A stretch of 39,939 nt of DNA from Clostridia bacterium (GTDB taxonomy: Bacteria; Bacillota; Clostridia; Oscillospirales; QAMX01): contig JAFQKV010000065.1 in NCBI GenBank assembly GCA_017414715.1, positions 1 through 39,939 of the forward strand. The letters are read 5' to 3'. Made by a program: the position numbers and the translations under genes. Positions within the stretch are counted from its first letter, which is position 1. Every line of letters starts with the position of its first letter. Positions 6,713 through 15,074 of this stretch are shown here, in pieces. The notes below the pieces were generated by a model, which saw only the letters and a program-made list of their open reading frames with translations, searched no databases and had not been told where the DNA came from.

Positions 6713-7789
6713 TTACTTCAGCCGGATGGCCTTTTCCTGGGCCTTGAGGCAGAGCTCGGCGGCCTTGAAGGCGTGCTCCTGGGTCATGGCCTTTTCGGTG
6801 CGGTTCAGGCAGTCCAGAATGAGCTCGCCGAAGAAGGGGTAGCCGGTGACACCGGTGGCATCCACATACTGCTCGCCCTTGCCGTTGACGAGGAAGACGT
6901 GGTTTCCGCCCGCCTTCTCGGAGGCAACGTTGACGTACTTGCGGATCTCGATGTAGCCCTCGGTACCGAGGATAAGGGTGCGGCCGTCGCCCCAGGTACG
7001 CAGTCCGTCGGGGGTGAACCAGTCGATACGGAAGTAGTTGGTGGAGCCGTTCTTACCGGTGATGGTGCAGTCACCGAAGTCCTCCAGCTCGGGATACTCG
7101 GGGTGGTTGTAGTTTGCAATGCGGGCAAACTCGACGGTGGCGTCCTCCTCACCGGCAAAATGCAGATACTGCTCGATCTGATGGCTGCCGATGTCGCAGA
7201 GGATGCCGCCGTACTTCTCCTTCTCGAAGAACCAGGCGGGACGGCTGGGGGCGTTGAGACGGTGGGGGCCGAAGCCGGAAACGGAGAGCACACGGCCGAT
7301 CTCGCCGCGATCGATCATATAGCCCGCCATAACGGCACCCTCCACGTGGAGACGCTCGGAATAGTAGACCATGTACTTGCGGCCGGTGTCAGCCACGGCC
7401 TTCTTTGCGGAGGCCAGCTGATCGAGGGTGGTGAAGGGAGCCTTGTCGGTGAAATAGTCCTTGCCTGCCGCCATGGCGCGCAGACCGAGACCGCAGCGCT
7501 CGCTGGTGACGGCGGCGCCGGCGATGAGGTGGGTGTCCTTATCCTCGAGGGCCTCCTCCTCGCATCTCGCGGCGGTGGCCTGCGGATAGTTCTTCAGGAA
7601 GGCGGCGACCTTTTCGGGGTTGGGATCCCAGACATACTTCAGGGTGGCACCGGCCTCGAGAAGACCGTTGGTCATACCGTTGATGTGGCCGTGATCCAGC
7701 CGGACTGCGGAAAAGACAAACTCTCCGGGCTTGACCACGGGCTTTGCTTTGCCCTGAGGGGCATAATTCATACCGTCTGCTGCGTTCAT
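6713..7789 (-). CDS. Gfo/Idh/MocA-family oxidoreductase, divergent
   Basis: This 358-residue protein has the two-domain layout of Gfo/Idh/MocA NAD(P)-dependent sugar or polyol dehydrogenases. The N-terminal dinucleotide fold is atypical: the usual GxGxxG is replaced by RLDHGHINGM (30-39). The catalytic EKP motif appears as DKAPF (115-119), keeping the lysine. D199 and H203 in CDIGSHQIEQ (198-207) match the conserved D-x3-H of the C-terminal domain. AGAAAGG lies before ATG 7789. It begins 45 nt after the trkH stop and may be cotranscribed with the potassium genes, but a functional link is not evident. The missing glycines suggest a divergent subfamily, either with a modified cofactor-binding loop or using a bound cofactor. 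The substrate is unknown. The IS right end lies immediately past its stop codon. Confidence 0.85.
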   Translation of the reverse strand: MNAADGMNYAPQGKAKPVVKPGEFVFSAVRLDHGHINGMTNGLLEAGATLKYVWDPNPEKVAAFLKNYPQATAARCEEEALEDKDTHLIAGAAVTSERCGLGLRAMAAGKDYFTDKAPFTTLDQLASAKKAVADTGRKYMVYYSERLHVEGAVMAGYMIDRGEIGRVLSVSGFGPHRLNAPSRPAWFFEKEKYGGILCDIGSHQIEQYLHFAGEEDATVEFARIANYNHPEYPELEDFGDCTITGKNGSTNYFRIDWFTPDGLRTWGDGRTLILGTEGYIEIRKYVNVASEKAGGNHVFLVNGKGEQYVDATGVTGYPFFGELILDCLNRTEKAMTQEHAFKAAELCLKAQEKAIRLK

Positions 7790-7834
7790 AATTTTGTACC
7801 TTTCTTTATGGATAAGTAGTTTTGCTTTTTGAAA

Positions 7835-9376
7835 TCAAACTTTTTTCCAGCTCCGTCTGCTCAGAAGAATAAGCACGGGGAGAATCTCCAGTCTGCCGAG
7901 AAGCATGGTGAAGGTGAGCAGGATGGAGGAAAAACTGCTGTATCCGGCATAGCTGGAATAGGGGCCGACGGCCTCAAGCCCGGGACCGATGTTGGAGAGA
8001 CAGGAGAGGGTCGCGGTGAAATTGCTTAAGAAGCCGTGGGTGACCTTGTAGGTGCCGGCATCGGACACCACCGTGACCGTCTGCCCGTTGACCGGGTCAA
8101 AAGAGAGCAGAAAAACAACACCGAGGAAAATGAAAAAATACAGAGTGATGAAAGCAAAAACGTCATTGACAGTTCGGGCTTCCAGCTTTTTGCCTTCGAA
8201 TTTTGAATTGGGCACATACCGGGGATTGATGAGCTTGCGGATGTTGATGTGCGCACCCTTCAGGGCAATTATAAAGCGGGAGATCTTGATGCCGCCCGCG
8301 GTGGAGCCGGCCATAGCACCGCAGAACATCAAAAGTATGAGTACGGTGACGGAGAGCATGGGCCATAGATTGAAATCCGTTGTGGTATAGCCGGTGGTCG
8401 TAACGAGCGTGGAGACCTGGAAAAGGGCATGCCGGAAGGCCTCCTCGGTGGTGTAAATCTGTGGAAAGGCATCAAACCGCCCTATAAGTGCCAGAAAGAC
8501 GAAACCGACGGCGGTGATAACGATGCCGAAATAGACCTTCAGCTCTTCGCTGCGGAAAAAATCGCGCACCTTGCCGATAAGCAGCAGGTAATACAGACTG
8601 AAATTGCAGCCGAAAAGCAGCAGGAAGACGGATATCACATACTGAGAAAAAGGCGGGAAAAGCTCTATGCTCCCGGGGATGAAGCCGAAACCGCCGGTGC
8701 CGGCACAGCCGAAGGTGGCGAGAAGACTTAAGAAAAACTGATCCTTTTCATACCCGGGAATGGGCTTATCCAGCATGAGGATGATGATCTCAAGAACGGT
8801 CAGGCCAAGATAGATCAGATAAAGGATCCGCGTTGTTGCTTTCATCTTGGTGACGAGCTTGCCGACCTGCGGACCCGGGCTTTCCGCGCGGAGCAGATGC
8901 ATGGAGGAGCCGTCGCTGCTTTCCGGAATGAAGATCATCACGAACACAAGGATACCCATGCCGCCGATCCAGTGGGAGAAGCTTCTCCAGAAGAGGGAGG
9001 AGCGGGAGATCGTGGTGATATCCTCGATGATGCTTGCACCGGTGGTGGTAAAACCGGACATCATTTCAAAGCATGCATCGATATAGTTGGGGATATTCCC
9101 GTTGATCACAAAGGGGATCGCGCCGAACAGCGTCATTACAATCCAGGAGACTGCCGTCAGCGCAAAGCCTTCCTTCTGATAGAGCGTGTTTCGCTCCGCC
9201 TTTGGCAGCTGGAGCAGGAGACCGAGAAGGATCAACAGAACGATGGGGATCAAAAAGGCCAGAACGTGGGAGAAGGGCTCCCGGTAGATGAGACTCACCG
9301 TCAGGGGCAAAAGCATCAGCACGGCTTCAAGAAACATGATCTTGCCGATGATGCTGCCAAGCTTTTTATAGTTCAT
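7835..9376 (-). CDS. trkH: Trk-type potassium uptake membrane subunit
   Basis: The 513-residue polytopic membrane protein belongs to the TrkH/KtrB superfamily of K+ (or Na+/K+) channels. Four pore-loop regions with selectivity glycines can be recognised: FTTTGASI, GCAGTGGFGF, VTTTGYTTTDF and SNIGPGLEAVG; a gating region AGSTAGGIKISR follows the third. ATG 9376 is preferred over a TTG at 9394, because TTG would overlap trkA and has no good ribosome binding site, while AAGG precedes ATG 9376. It begins 10 nt after the trkA stop and presumably pairs with TrkA, which would gate it. It is the last K+ gene of the four-gene run. Confidence 0.93.
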   Translation of the reverse strand: MNYKKLGSIIGKIMFLEAVLMLLPLTVSLIYREPFSHVLAFLIPIVLLILLGLLLQLPKAERNTLYQKEGFALTAVSWIVMTLFGAIPFVINGNIPNYIDACFEMMSGFTTTGASIIEDITTISRSSLFWRSFSHWIGGMGILVFVMIFIPESSDGSSMHLLRAESPGPQVGKLVTKMKATTRILYLIYLGLTVLEIIILMLDKPIPGYEKDQFFLSLLATFGCAGTGGFGFIPGSIELFPPFSQYVISVFLLLFGCNFSLYYLLLIGKVRDFFRSEELKVYFGIVITAVGFVFLALIGRFDAFPQIYTTEEAFRHALFQVSTLVTTTGYTTTDFNLWPMLSVTVLILLMFCGAMAGSTAGGIKISRFIIALKGAHINIRKLINPRYVPNSKFEGKKLEARTVNDVFAFITLYFFIFLGVVFLLSFDPVNGQTVTVVSDAGTYKVTHGFLSNFTATLSCLSNIGPGLEAVGPYSSYAGYSSFSSILLTFTMLLGRLEILPVLILLSRRSWKKV

Positions 9377-9386
9377 ACCGAATACC

Positions 9387-10742
9387 TTATCCAAAGACGT
9401 CCGTCAGATCGTCAAAGTTTTTGTGAGTGGTCACCACAACGACGTTGTCGCCGAGGCGGATCATGGAATTACCGTTGGGGATGATAACCTCGTTTTTGCG
9501 GATGATGCAGGCGATCAGGCAGTTTTTCTTGATGATCAGATCCTTGAGGGGCTTGTCATAAAAGCGCTCGGGCTTTCTTGCGACAAACTCCAGTGCTTCC
9601 ACCTGATTGTTGACCAGCTGATAGAGGTTCAGTATGTTACTGCCGCGGGAATTGGCCAGTGCGCGGACATAGGTAATGATACGGCTGGCAACGATATCCT
9701 TCGGAGAAACGTCATTTTCAATGCCGAGTTCGTTGAGCATACCGATAAAGTCGTCGATATGTATCTTTGTAATGGTCTTTTTGACCTTCCTGCTGTTGGC
9801 AAACATGGAGACGATGATATTTTCCTCGTCATTGTCCGTCAGAGCAACAAAGGCATCCACGGCATCAATGCCCTCTTCCACCAAAAGGTCGTGCTTGGTG
9901 CCGTTGCCGCAGGCCACCGTGACGCGGGGAAGCTGCCCGGCAAGCTCCCGGGCGGTGGCGGGGTTTGCCTCGATGAGCTTGACGTTATATTTCTTTCGGG
10001 AGAGCATATCGGCAAGATAAAAGCCGATCCTGCCGCCGCCGACGATCATAACGCTGTGCAGGGGCTGCTTGACGAGATTGGCCTCCGCAAGAAAATCGCC
10101 CAGATTTCGGGTGTCGGAGGTGAAATGAATCCGGTCGTTCTCTTCGATCGTGAAATTACCGGAGGGGATAAAGACCGAATCGCCCCGCTGTACGGCGCAC
10201 ACGAGCACCTTTGTGGAGAGCTTTTTGCCAAGCGAGGCCAGCGTCTCGCCCACGAGGGCACAGCCCTTTTCGGCGATGACCTCCACGAGGAGGGCCTTGC
10301 CGCGGGCGAAATGCTCAATATGGGAAACGGAGGGGAGAACGATCAGGTTCATGATCTCGTTTGCGGTCTCTCCCTCGGGATTGACCACCATGGAGATGCC
10401 GAGATCGTTCTTCATCTCGATGATCTGCTTTCGGTATATGGGGTTTCTGACGCGGGCAACGGTGTTCGGCGCGCCGAGCCACTTGGCGACAAGGCAGGCG
10501 AATACGTTCAACTCGTCGTTTCGTGTCAGAGTGATGACCAGGTCGGCGCTGCCGACATGGGCCTCCCGCTGGATATCCATACAGGCACCGTTGCCGACGA
10601 TGCCGGAAATATCATACTGCTCGATAAGCTCCTCGACCAGCGCTCTGTCCTCATCGATGATGGTGATGGTGTGGTCTTTGCAGGACAGGTTTTTCAATAT
10701 GGTACGGCCGATGGTGCCGAGGCCGATAATGACGATTTTCAT
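9387..10742 (-). CDS. trkA: Trk system potassium uptake regulatory protein
   Basis: The 451-residue cytoplasmic protein has two RCK units, each an RCK_N Rossmann domain followed by RCK_C. The first nucleotide-binding motif is GLGTIG (7-12) and the second is GGGRIG (about 234-239). The C-terminal RCK_C domain ends near VVVTTHK. TrkA binds NAD(H)/ATP and controls TrkH opening. GAGGAGG precedes ATG 10742. It lies 70 nt after ktrA and 10 nt before trkH, so the four genes form one leftward unit. The duplicated-domain length distinguishes it from the single-unit KtrA next door. Confidence 0.94.
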   Translation of the reverse strand: MKIVIIGLGTIGRTILKNLSCKDHTITIIDEDRALVEELIEQYDISGIVGNGACMDIQREAHVGSADLVITLTRNDELNVFACLVAKWLGAPNTVARVRNPIYRKQIIEMKNDLGISMVVNPEGETANEIMNLIVLPSVSHIEHFARGKALLVEVIAEKGCALVGETLASLGKKLSTKVLVCAVQRGDSVFIPSGNFTIEENDRIHFTSDTRNLGDFLAEANLVKQPLHSVMIVGGGRIGFYLADMLSRKKYNVKLIEANPATARELAGQLPRVTVACGNGTKHDLLVEEGIDAVDAFVALTDNDEENIIVSMFANSRKVKKTITKIHIDDFIGMLNELGIENDVSPKDIVASRIITYVRALANSRGSNILNLYQLVNNQVEALEFVARKPERFYDKPLKDLIIKKNCLIACIIRKNEVIIPNGNSMIRLGDNVVVVTTHKNFDDLTDVFG

Positions 10743-10812
10743 GGAGAATCCTCCTCTTTGTTACGGGTAACAGCCGGTTTGAAAACTGTTTTCGCAGATG
10801 GTTCTCCGCGTT

Positions 10813-11466
10813 CTATTTCCTGCGGAAAGAAAGGGCTGCCATGTCTGCTTCGGTGCCCATGACCATCAGACTGTCCTCGGCATTGAAAATGTAGTTGGGG
10901 GAGTTGAGCATGCGGGCGGTCTCCCCGCGTTTGACGGCAAGAATGGAGATGCCGTAGTGGGCACGGACATTAAGCTCCAGCACGCTTTTTCCGATCCACG
11001 CAGCGGGTGTGGCGATCTCAAAGATGGATAGATCGTTAGTCAGCTCGAAATGATCGAGAATGGTGTCGTTGGAGAGGCTGACGGCGAGACGCTCGGCCAC
11101 TGCTTCCTCCGGGAAAATGACCCGGTCGGCACCGTTGCGGCGCAGGAATTTTGCCTGCACCTCAGTGGAGGCAAAGCTGATAACTTCTTTTGCCCCCAGT
11201 TCCGAGAGCAGAGCGGTCACCTGCAGACTGTTCTGGAAATCCTCGTCAATGCATACGATGCAGGCATCGTAATTGTCCACGCCGAAGCTTTTGAGCACGT
11301 CGGAACGGGTGCAGTTGCCGATCTTTGCGCTGACAACAAAGGGCAGCACATCGGTCAGCGCTTCCTCGTTCTGGTCGGCGACCATGATATCGCAGCCGCG
11401 GGCGGAAAGCTCCCGGCAGAGATAGTAGCCGAATTTGCCGACGCCGATGATGAGAAAAGATTTCAT
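10813..11466 (-). CDS. ktrA: Ktr system potassium uptake protein A (RCK protein)
   Basis: The 217-residue protein has a single RCK_N domain (GVGKFG, 8-13) and an RCK_C domain (about 140-217), the size of KtrA/KtrC. Octameric KtrA rings bind ATP/ADP and gate the KtrB dimer; in many Firmicutes the RCK_C domain binds c-di-AMP, which closes the system. GAAAGG precedes ATG 11466. It is 24 nt downstream of ktrB. It ends with TAG, showing that this codon is used as a normal stop in this genome. Confidence 0.92.
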   Translation of the reverse strand: MKSFLIIGVGKFGYYLCRELSARGCDIMVADQNEEALTDVLPFVVSAKIGNCTRSDVLKSFGVDNYDACIVCIDEDFQNSLQVTALLSELGAKEVISFASTEVQAKFLRRNGADRVIFPEEAVAERLAVSLSNDTILDHFELTNDLSIFEIATPAAWIGKSVLELNVRAHYGISILAVKRGETARMLNSPNYIFNAEDSLMVMGTEADMAALSFRRK

Positions 11467-11490
11467 GATTTTGGATCCTTTCGATGAGAA

Positions 11491-12828
11491 TCAGCCAATA
11501 TCGATATTTCCTACGGGTTCGGTGACAGGAGGCGGTACCTTCTTTTCCGCCAGCGCGGAGGCAAAGGAGAGGCTGCCGACGCGGCCGCAGTACATCAGAA
11601 ACACGATGATACAGCGGGAGGCGGGCAAAAGATCGCGGGTTATGCCGGTGGTCATGCCTACGGTGCCCACAGCGGAAGTGCATTCGAAAAGCACATCCGT
11701 AAGTCCGATGGGCTGAATGAGGCAGAGAAGAAGGGCCGCACCGACGGTCAGCACAAGATTTGTGATAAACACAGAGCAGGCCTTACGCAGACTGTCATCG
11801 GGAAGACGGCGGCCAAAGACGGTAGTTGTTCGGTAATTCCGCATATAGGAGAAGGAACAGACTAGGATGATGAGCAGCGTGGTCGTTTTCGCGCCGCCGG
11901 CGGTGGAACCGGGGCTGCCGCCCACGAACATCAGAAGTATAGTCATGAATTTGCCTGCCGTGGACATGGAAGCCACATCTATGGAGTTGAAGCCCGCGGT
12001 ACGGGCCGTGACGGAGGCAAAAAAGGCACCGAGGAGTCGCGCAAGAGGACCCTCGCCGGAAAGCGAAGCGGCAGCCTCACTGCAGAAAAAGAAGAGCATA
12101 CCGCCAAACAGCAGCGCTGCGGAGGTGAAGATCACCGCTTTGGTGTGCAGGGCCCAGCGGCGGATGTGCAGACCGTGGTTTGCAAGATCATCCCACACCA
12201 TAAAGCCGAGACCGCCGATGATGATGAGGGCGGAAAGCGTGAGAATGACCAGCGGATCGTCAATGTAACGGACAAAGGAGCTGTAGGGCTCCCGGATGCC
12301 CATCAGATCAAAGCCTGCGTTGCAGAAGGCGGAAACGGAATGGAATATACCGAACCAGATGCCCCGTGCCCAGCCGAATTCAGGGACAAACCGGAAGGAA
12401 AGCAGCAGCGCGCCAAGTCCCTCGCACATGGCGGTGACGCGGAAAATGCGCCCGGCAAGACGGATGACACCGCCGACGTGCGTGCGGTTGATACTTTCGG
12501 TAAGGATCTGGCGGGATCGGAGACCGATGCGCCGCCGCATGAGCAGCAAAAAGCCTGTGGCAATGGTCATAAAGCCCAGACCGCCGATCTGGATAAGCAC
12601 CAACAGCACTGCCTGACCGAACAATGTCCAGGTGGAGTGGGTGTCCACCGGAACGAGACCGGTGACGCAGGAGGCGGAGGTGGCGGTGAAGAGGGCATCC
12701 AGAAAGGAGATCTCAACACCGGGACGGCGGGAGAAGGGGAGAAGAAGGAGCAGTGTTCCGGTCAGGATGAGAAGAAAAAAGCCCAGCGCAATGATTTGCG
12801 TGTGTGACAGCCGAAGCCTGCGGTGCAC
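11491..12828 (-). CDS. ktrB: Ktr-type potassium channel subunit
   Basis: The 445-residue membrane protein is the right length for KtrB. Selectivity-filter loops are SASCVTGLVP, SAFCNAGFDL, TARTAGFNSID and SAVGTVGMTTG, and the glycine-rich gate GGSPGSTAGGAKT is present. The only well-placed start is GTG 12828, with AAAGGGGG upstream. As first gene of the leftward unit it should form the channel gated by KtrA. A DeoR gene is divergent on the other side of a 196-bp intergenic region. Confidence 0.93.
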   Translation of the reverse strand: MHRRLRLSHTQIIALGFFLLILTGTLLLLLPFSRRPGVEISFLDALFTATSASCVTGLVPVDTHSTWTLFGQAVLLVLIQIGGLGFMTIATGFLLLMRRRIGLRSRQILTESINRTHVGGVIRLAGRIFRVTAMCEGLGALLLSFRFVPEFGWARGIWFGIFHSVSAFCNAGFDLMGIREPYSSFVRYIDDPLVILTLSALIIIGGLGFMVWDDLANHGLHIRRWALHTKAVIFTSAALLFGGMLFFFCSEAAASLSGEGPLARLLGAFFASVTARTAGFNSIDVASMSTAGKFMTILLMFVGGSPGSTAGGAKTTTLLIILVCSFSYMRNYRTTTVFGRRLPDDSLRKACSVFITNLVLTVGAALLLCLIQPIGLTDVLFECTSAVGTVGMTTGITRDLLPASRCIIVFLMYCGRVGSLSFASALAEKKVPPPVTEPVGNIDIG

Positions 12829-12860
12829 GGATGCCGCCCCCTTTCCGACGTTTTTTATCC

Positions 12861-12890
12861 ATTATACTCTACTTTTTTCAAAAAAGGTAG
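12861..12890 (-). promoter_or_regulatory. Putative ktrB promoter and palindrome
   Basis: On the minus strand a TATAAT (12866-12861) lies about 33 bp before the GTG start; no convincing -35 is visible at 17-18 bp. Overlapping the expected spacer is a near-perfect palindrome, CTACTTTTTT and AAAAAAGGTAG (12869-12890), which could be an operator. Confidence 0.35.
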
Positions 12891-12958
12891 TCCCCTGCGG
12901 CAAAAGAAAGAAAAAAACAAACAGCATGTTAATTTTGAACATTATTTATGTTAAGGGC

Positions 12959-12987
12959 TTGCAAAATGCATGAAAATATAGTACAAT
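12959..12987 (+). promoter_or_regulatory. Promoter of the deoR-type gene and probably of the rhamnose operon
   Basis: TTGCAA (12959-12964), exactly 17 bp, then TACAAT (12982-12987). Transcription would start near 12994, with the ribosome binding site AAAGGAG and ATG 13025 following. No terminator or other strong promoter is visible between the regulator and the dehydrogenase genes, so this is a candidate promoter for the long operon as well. Confidence 0.6.
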
Positions 12988-13024
12988 GTACAGCGGCTAA
13001 TGTTGTGCGAAAGGAGCGGCAGAA

Positions 13025-13774
13025 ATGGAAGAAAGAAGACGCGCGATACTGGCCTACCTGGTCACCCATACGCGGGCAACCGTGGAAGAGCTCAATGAGC
13101 TTTTTCCCGGCACCTCTGCCATGACCATCCGCCGCGATCTGGATCATCTGGAGCAGGAGGGAGAGGTCATCCGTATCCACGGCGGTGCGATGCTCAATCC
13201 CGCCCGTACCCTGCAGGAAGCCCAATACGGCGTTCGTGAGGTGGAAAACCGGGACGAAAAGGCGCGTATTGCCACCCTTGCAGTTGCGCAGCTGGGGGAT
13301 ACCCGGTCGATCTACATTGATGCCGGCACCACCTGCATGGAATTTGCCCGCCGGCTTTCCGGCAGCGGCCTGCTGGTCACCACCTCCGGCGCGAATATCG
13401 CGGCGGAGCTTGCGGGACGCAATCCGGATATGACGGTCACCATGCTCGGCGGATCCCTGAACCCCCGCAGCCTTGCTGTATCCGGCTCACAGCCCATCGC
13501 GCAGGTGCAGAATATCAATATCGATACCGCCGTTATGTGTACCTCGGGCTATGCCCCCGGAGCGGGGTTTTCCAACGGTCACATCGGAGAATCGGAGCTG
13601 AAACGCGCGGTCATTGCCAAGGCCCGGCGAGTCATTTTGCTGATGGATGGAACAAAGCTTGGCAAGACGCTCCCCTACACCTTCGCACGGCCGGAGGATG
13701 TGGATCTCATTATCTGCGACCGGAACCCCGGTAATGCCGCCGGCGGAATTCCGGAGGAGAAGATCATTTATTAA
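13025..13774 (+). CDS. DeoR/GlpR-family transcriptional regulator
   Basis: The 249-residue protein has the typical DeoR length. An N-terminal winged helix-turn-helix (1-57; TVEELNELFPGTSAMTIRRDLDHLEQEG) with the family signature is followed by a DeoRC sensor domain (about 75-235) showing YIDAGTTCMEFAR, LVTTSGANIA, LLMDGTKLG and DLIICDR. DeoR sensors usually bind a phosphorylated sugar, which releases DNA. Here a likely ligand is a rhamnose-pathway intermediate such as rhamnulose 1-phosphate, by context only. It lies 34 nt before the E2 gene on the same strand and is divergent from ktrB. Confidence 0.9.
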   Translation: MEERRRAILAYLVTHTRATVEELNELFPGTSAMTIRRDLDHLEQEGEVIRIHGGAMLNPARTLQEAQYGVREVENRDEKARIATLAVAQLGDTRSIYIDAGTTCMEFARRLSGSGLLVTTSGANIAAELAGRNPDMTVTMLGGSLNPRSLAVSGSQPIAQVQNINIDTAVMCTSGYAPGAGFSNGHIGESELKRAVIAKARRVILLMDGTKLGKTLPYTFARPEDVDLIICDRNPGNAAGGIPEEKIIY

Positions 13775-13808
13775 TTAGGTAAAAAATGCATTAAGCAGGA
13801 GGAATTAT

Positions 13809-15059
13809 ATGGCAAACATTATTCTGATGCCCCAGAAGGGCGTGTCCGAAGAATCTGCCGTCCTCGCCGAGTGGTATATCCAGGTCGGCGATACGGTCAA
13901 GATCGGCGACAAACTCTTTTCCATTGAAAACGGCAAATCTGCCTTCGACGAGGAGTCCGAGGTAGAGGGCACCGTTCTTGCGCTGCTGTGTGAGCCCGGT
14001 GACGAGCTGCCCATCAAGGCACCTGTCTGCGTGATCGGTGCTCCCGGCGAGAGCTTTGAGGTTCCCGGCGCTGCCAAGGCCGAGGCTCCCGCGGAGGAAA
14101 AGCCCGCAGCGGCTGCCGAGACTCCCGCTGCCGCAGCACCTGTTGCAGCTCCCGCAAAGCGCGAGGGTGACCGTATTTTTGCCTCTCCCCGTGCAAGAAA
14201 CCTCGCCGAAAAGGCAGGGGCCGATCTTACCGAGATCGGCGGTACCGGTCCCGAAGGCCGCATCATCGAGCGTGATGTCAACGCATGGCTGGATGCCGGC
14301 CGTCCCGTGAGCAAGCCCGTCGAGGCTGCCGCTCCCGCACCTGCTGCCGCTCCCGCCGCCGCAGAGGGCGAGTTCACCGTGGAGCCCATCAGCCGTATGC
14401 GCCGCATCATCGCGGAGAACATGCACAAGTCCCTCTCCGAGATGGCGCAGCTCACCGAGACCAGCTCCTTTGATGCTTCCGCCATCATGGCCTTCCGTAA
14501 GTCCGCAAAGGCGGCGGAGGCTCTGGGTCTCGGCGGTGTCACCCTCAACGACGTGGTGCTCTTTGCCGTTTCCCGCACCCTGCTTGCCCACCCCGACCTC
14601 AACGCCAACTTTGACGGCGATAATATGAAGCGCTTCAACACCGTGCATCTCGGCTTTGCCTGCGACACCCCCAAGGGTCTCGTGGTGCCTGTGATCCGCA
14701 ACGCTGAAAAACTCAGCCTGCTGGCCATCTCCGCCGAGGTCAAGCGCCTTGCCAAGGCTGCTCAGGAGGGCACCCTCTCCGCCGCGGAGATGAGCGGCGG
14801 CTCCTTCACCGTTTCCAACCTCGGTGCCTTCGGTATCGAGAGTTTCACCCCCGTCATCAATCCCCCGCAGACGGGCATCCTCGGTGTCAACACCATCTCC
14901 ACCCGCGTGCGCGAGGTGAACGGCGAGCTCAAGGCCTACCCGGCCATGGCTCTTTCCCTCACCTTTGACCACCGCGTGGTGGACGGCGCTCCCGCAGCCC
15001 GCTTCCTGAAGGATCTCGGCAATAACCTGGAGAACTTCAGCCTGCTGCTGGCAAAGTAA
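13809..15059 (+). CDS. 2-oxo acid dehydrogenase complex E2, dihydrolipoyl acyltransferase
   Basis: The 416-residue protein shows all E2 parts: one lipoyl domain (1-78), an Ala/Pro-rich linker (about 85-116), a peripheral subunit-binding domain (123-157; FASPRARNLAEKAGADL and GPEGRI), a second Ala/Pro linker, and the catalytic acyltransferase domain (about 185-416) with the active site HRVVDG (H388, D392). The lipoylation lysine is K43 in IENGKSA, where most E2 proteins read ETDKA. It would carry the acyl group from E1 to CoA. GGAGG precedes ATG 13809. It is followed by E3 (15 nt) and E1 (further 28 nt), an uncommon gene order. Which acyl group it handles cannot be deduced; context links it to rhamnose catabolism. 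Confidence 0.92.
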   Translation: MANIILMPQKGVSEESAVLAEWYIQVGDTVKIGDKLFSIENGKSAFDEESEVEGTVLALLCEPGDELPIKAPVCVIGAPGESFEVPGAAKAEAPAEEKPAAAAETPAAAAPVAAPAKREGDRIFASPRARNLAEKAGADLTEIGGTGPEGRIIERDVNAWLDAGRPVSKPVEAAAPAPAAAPAAAEGEFTVEPISRMRRIIAENMHKSLSEMAQLTETSSFDASAIMAFRKSAKAAEALGLGGVTLNDVVLFAVSRTLLAHPDLNANFDGDNMKRFNTVHLGFACDTPKGLVVPVIRNAEKLSLLAISAEVKRLAKAAQEGTLSAAEMSGGSFTVSNLGAFGIESFTPVINPPQTGILGVNTISTRVREVNGELKAYPAMALSLTFDHRVVDGAPAARFLKDLGNNLENFSLLLAK

Positions 15060-15074
15060 GGAGGGCGATAAACG

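Noticed and set aside
9377-9394. Earlier TTG start for trkH overlapping trkA
   Set aside because: ATG 9376 has AAGG at suitable spacing and gives the usual N terminus.
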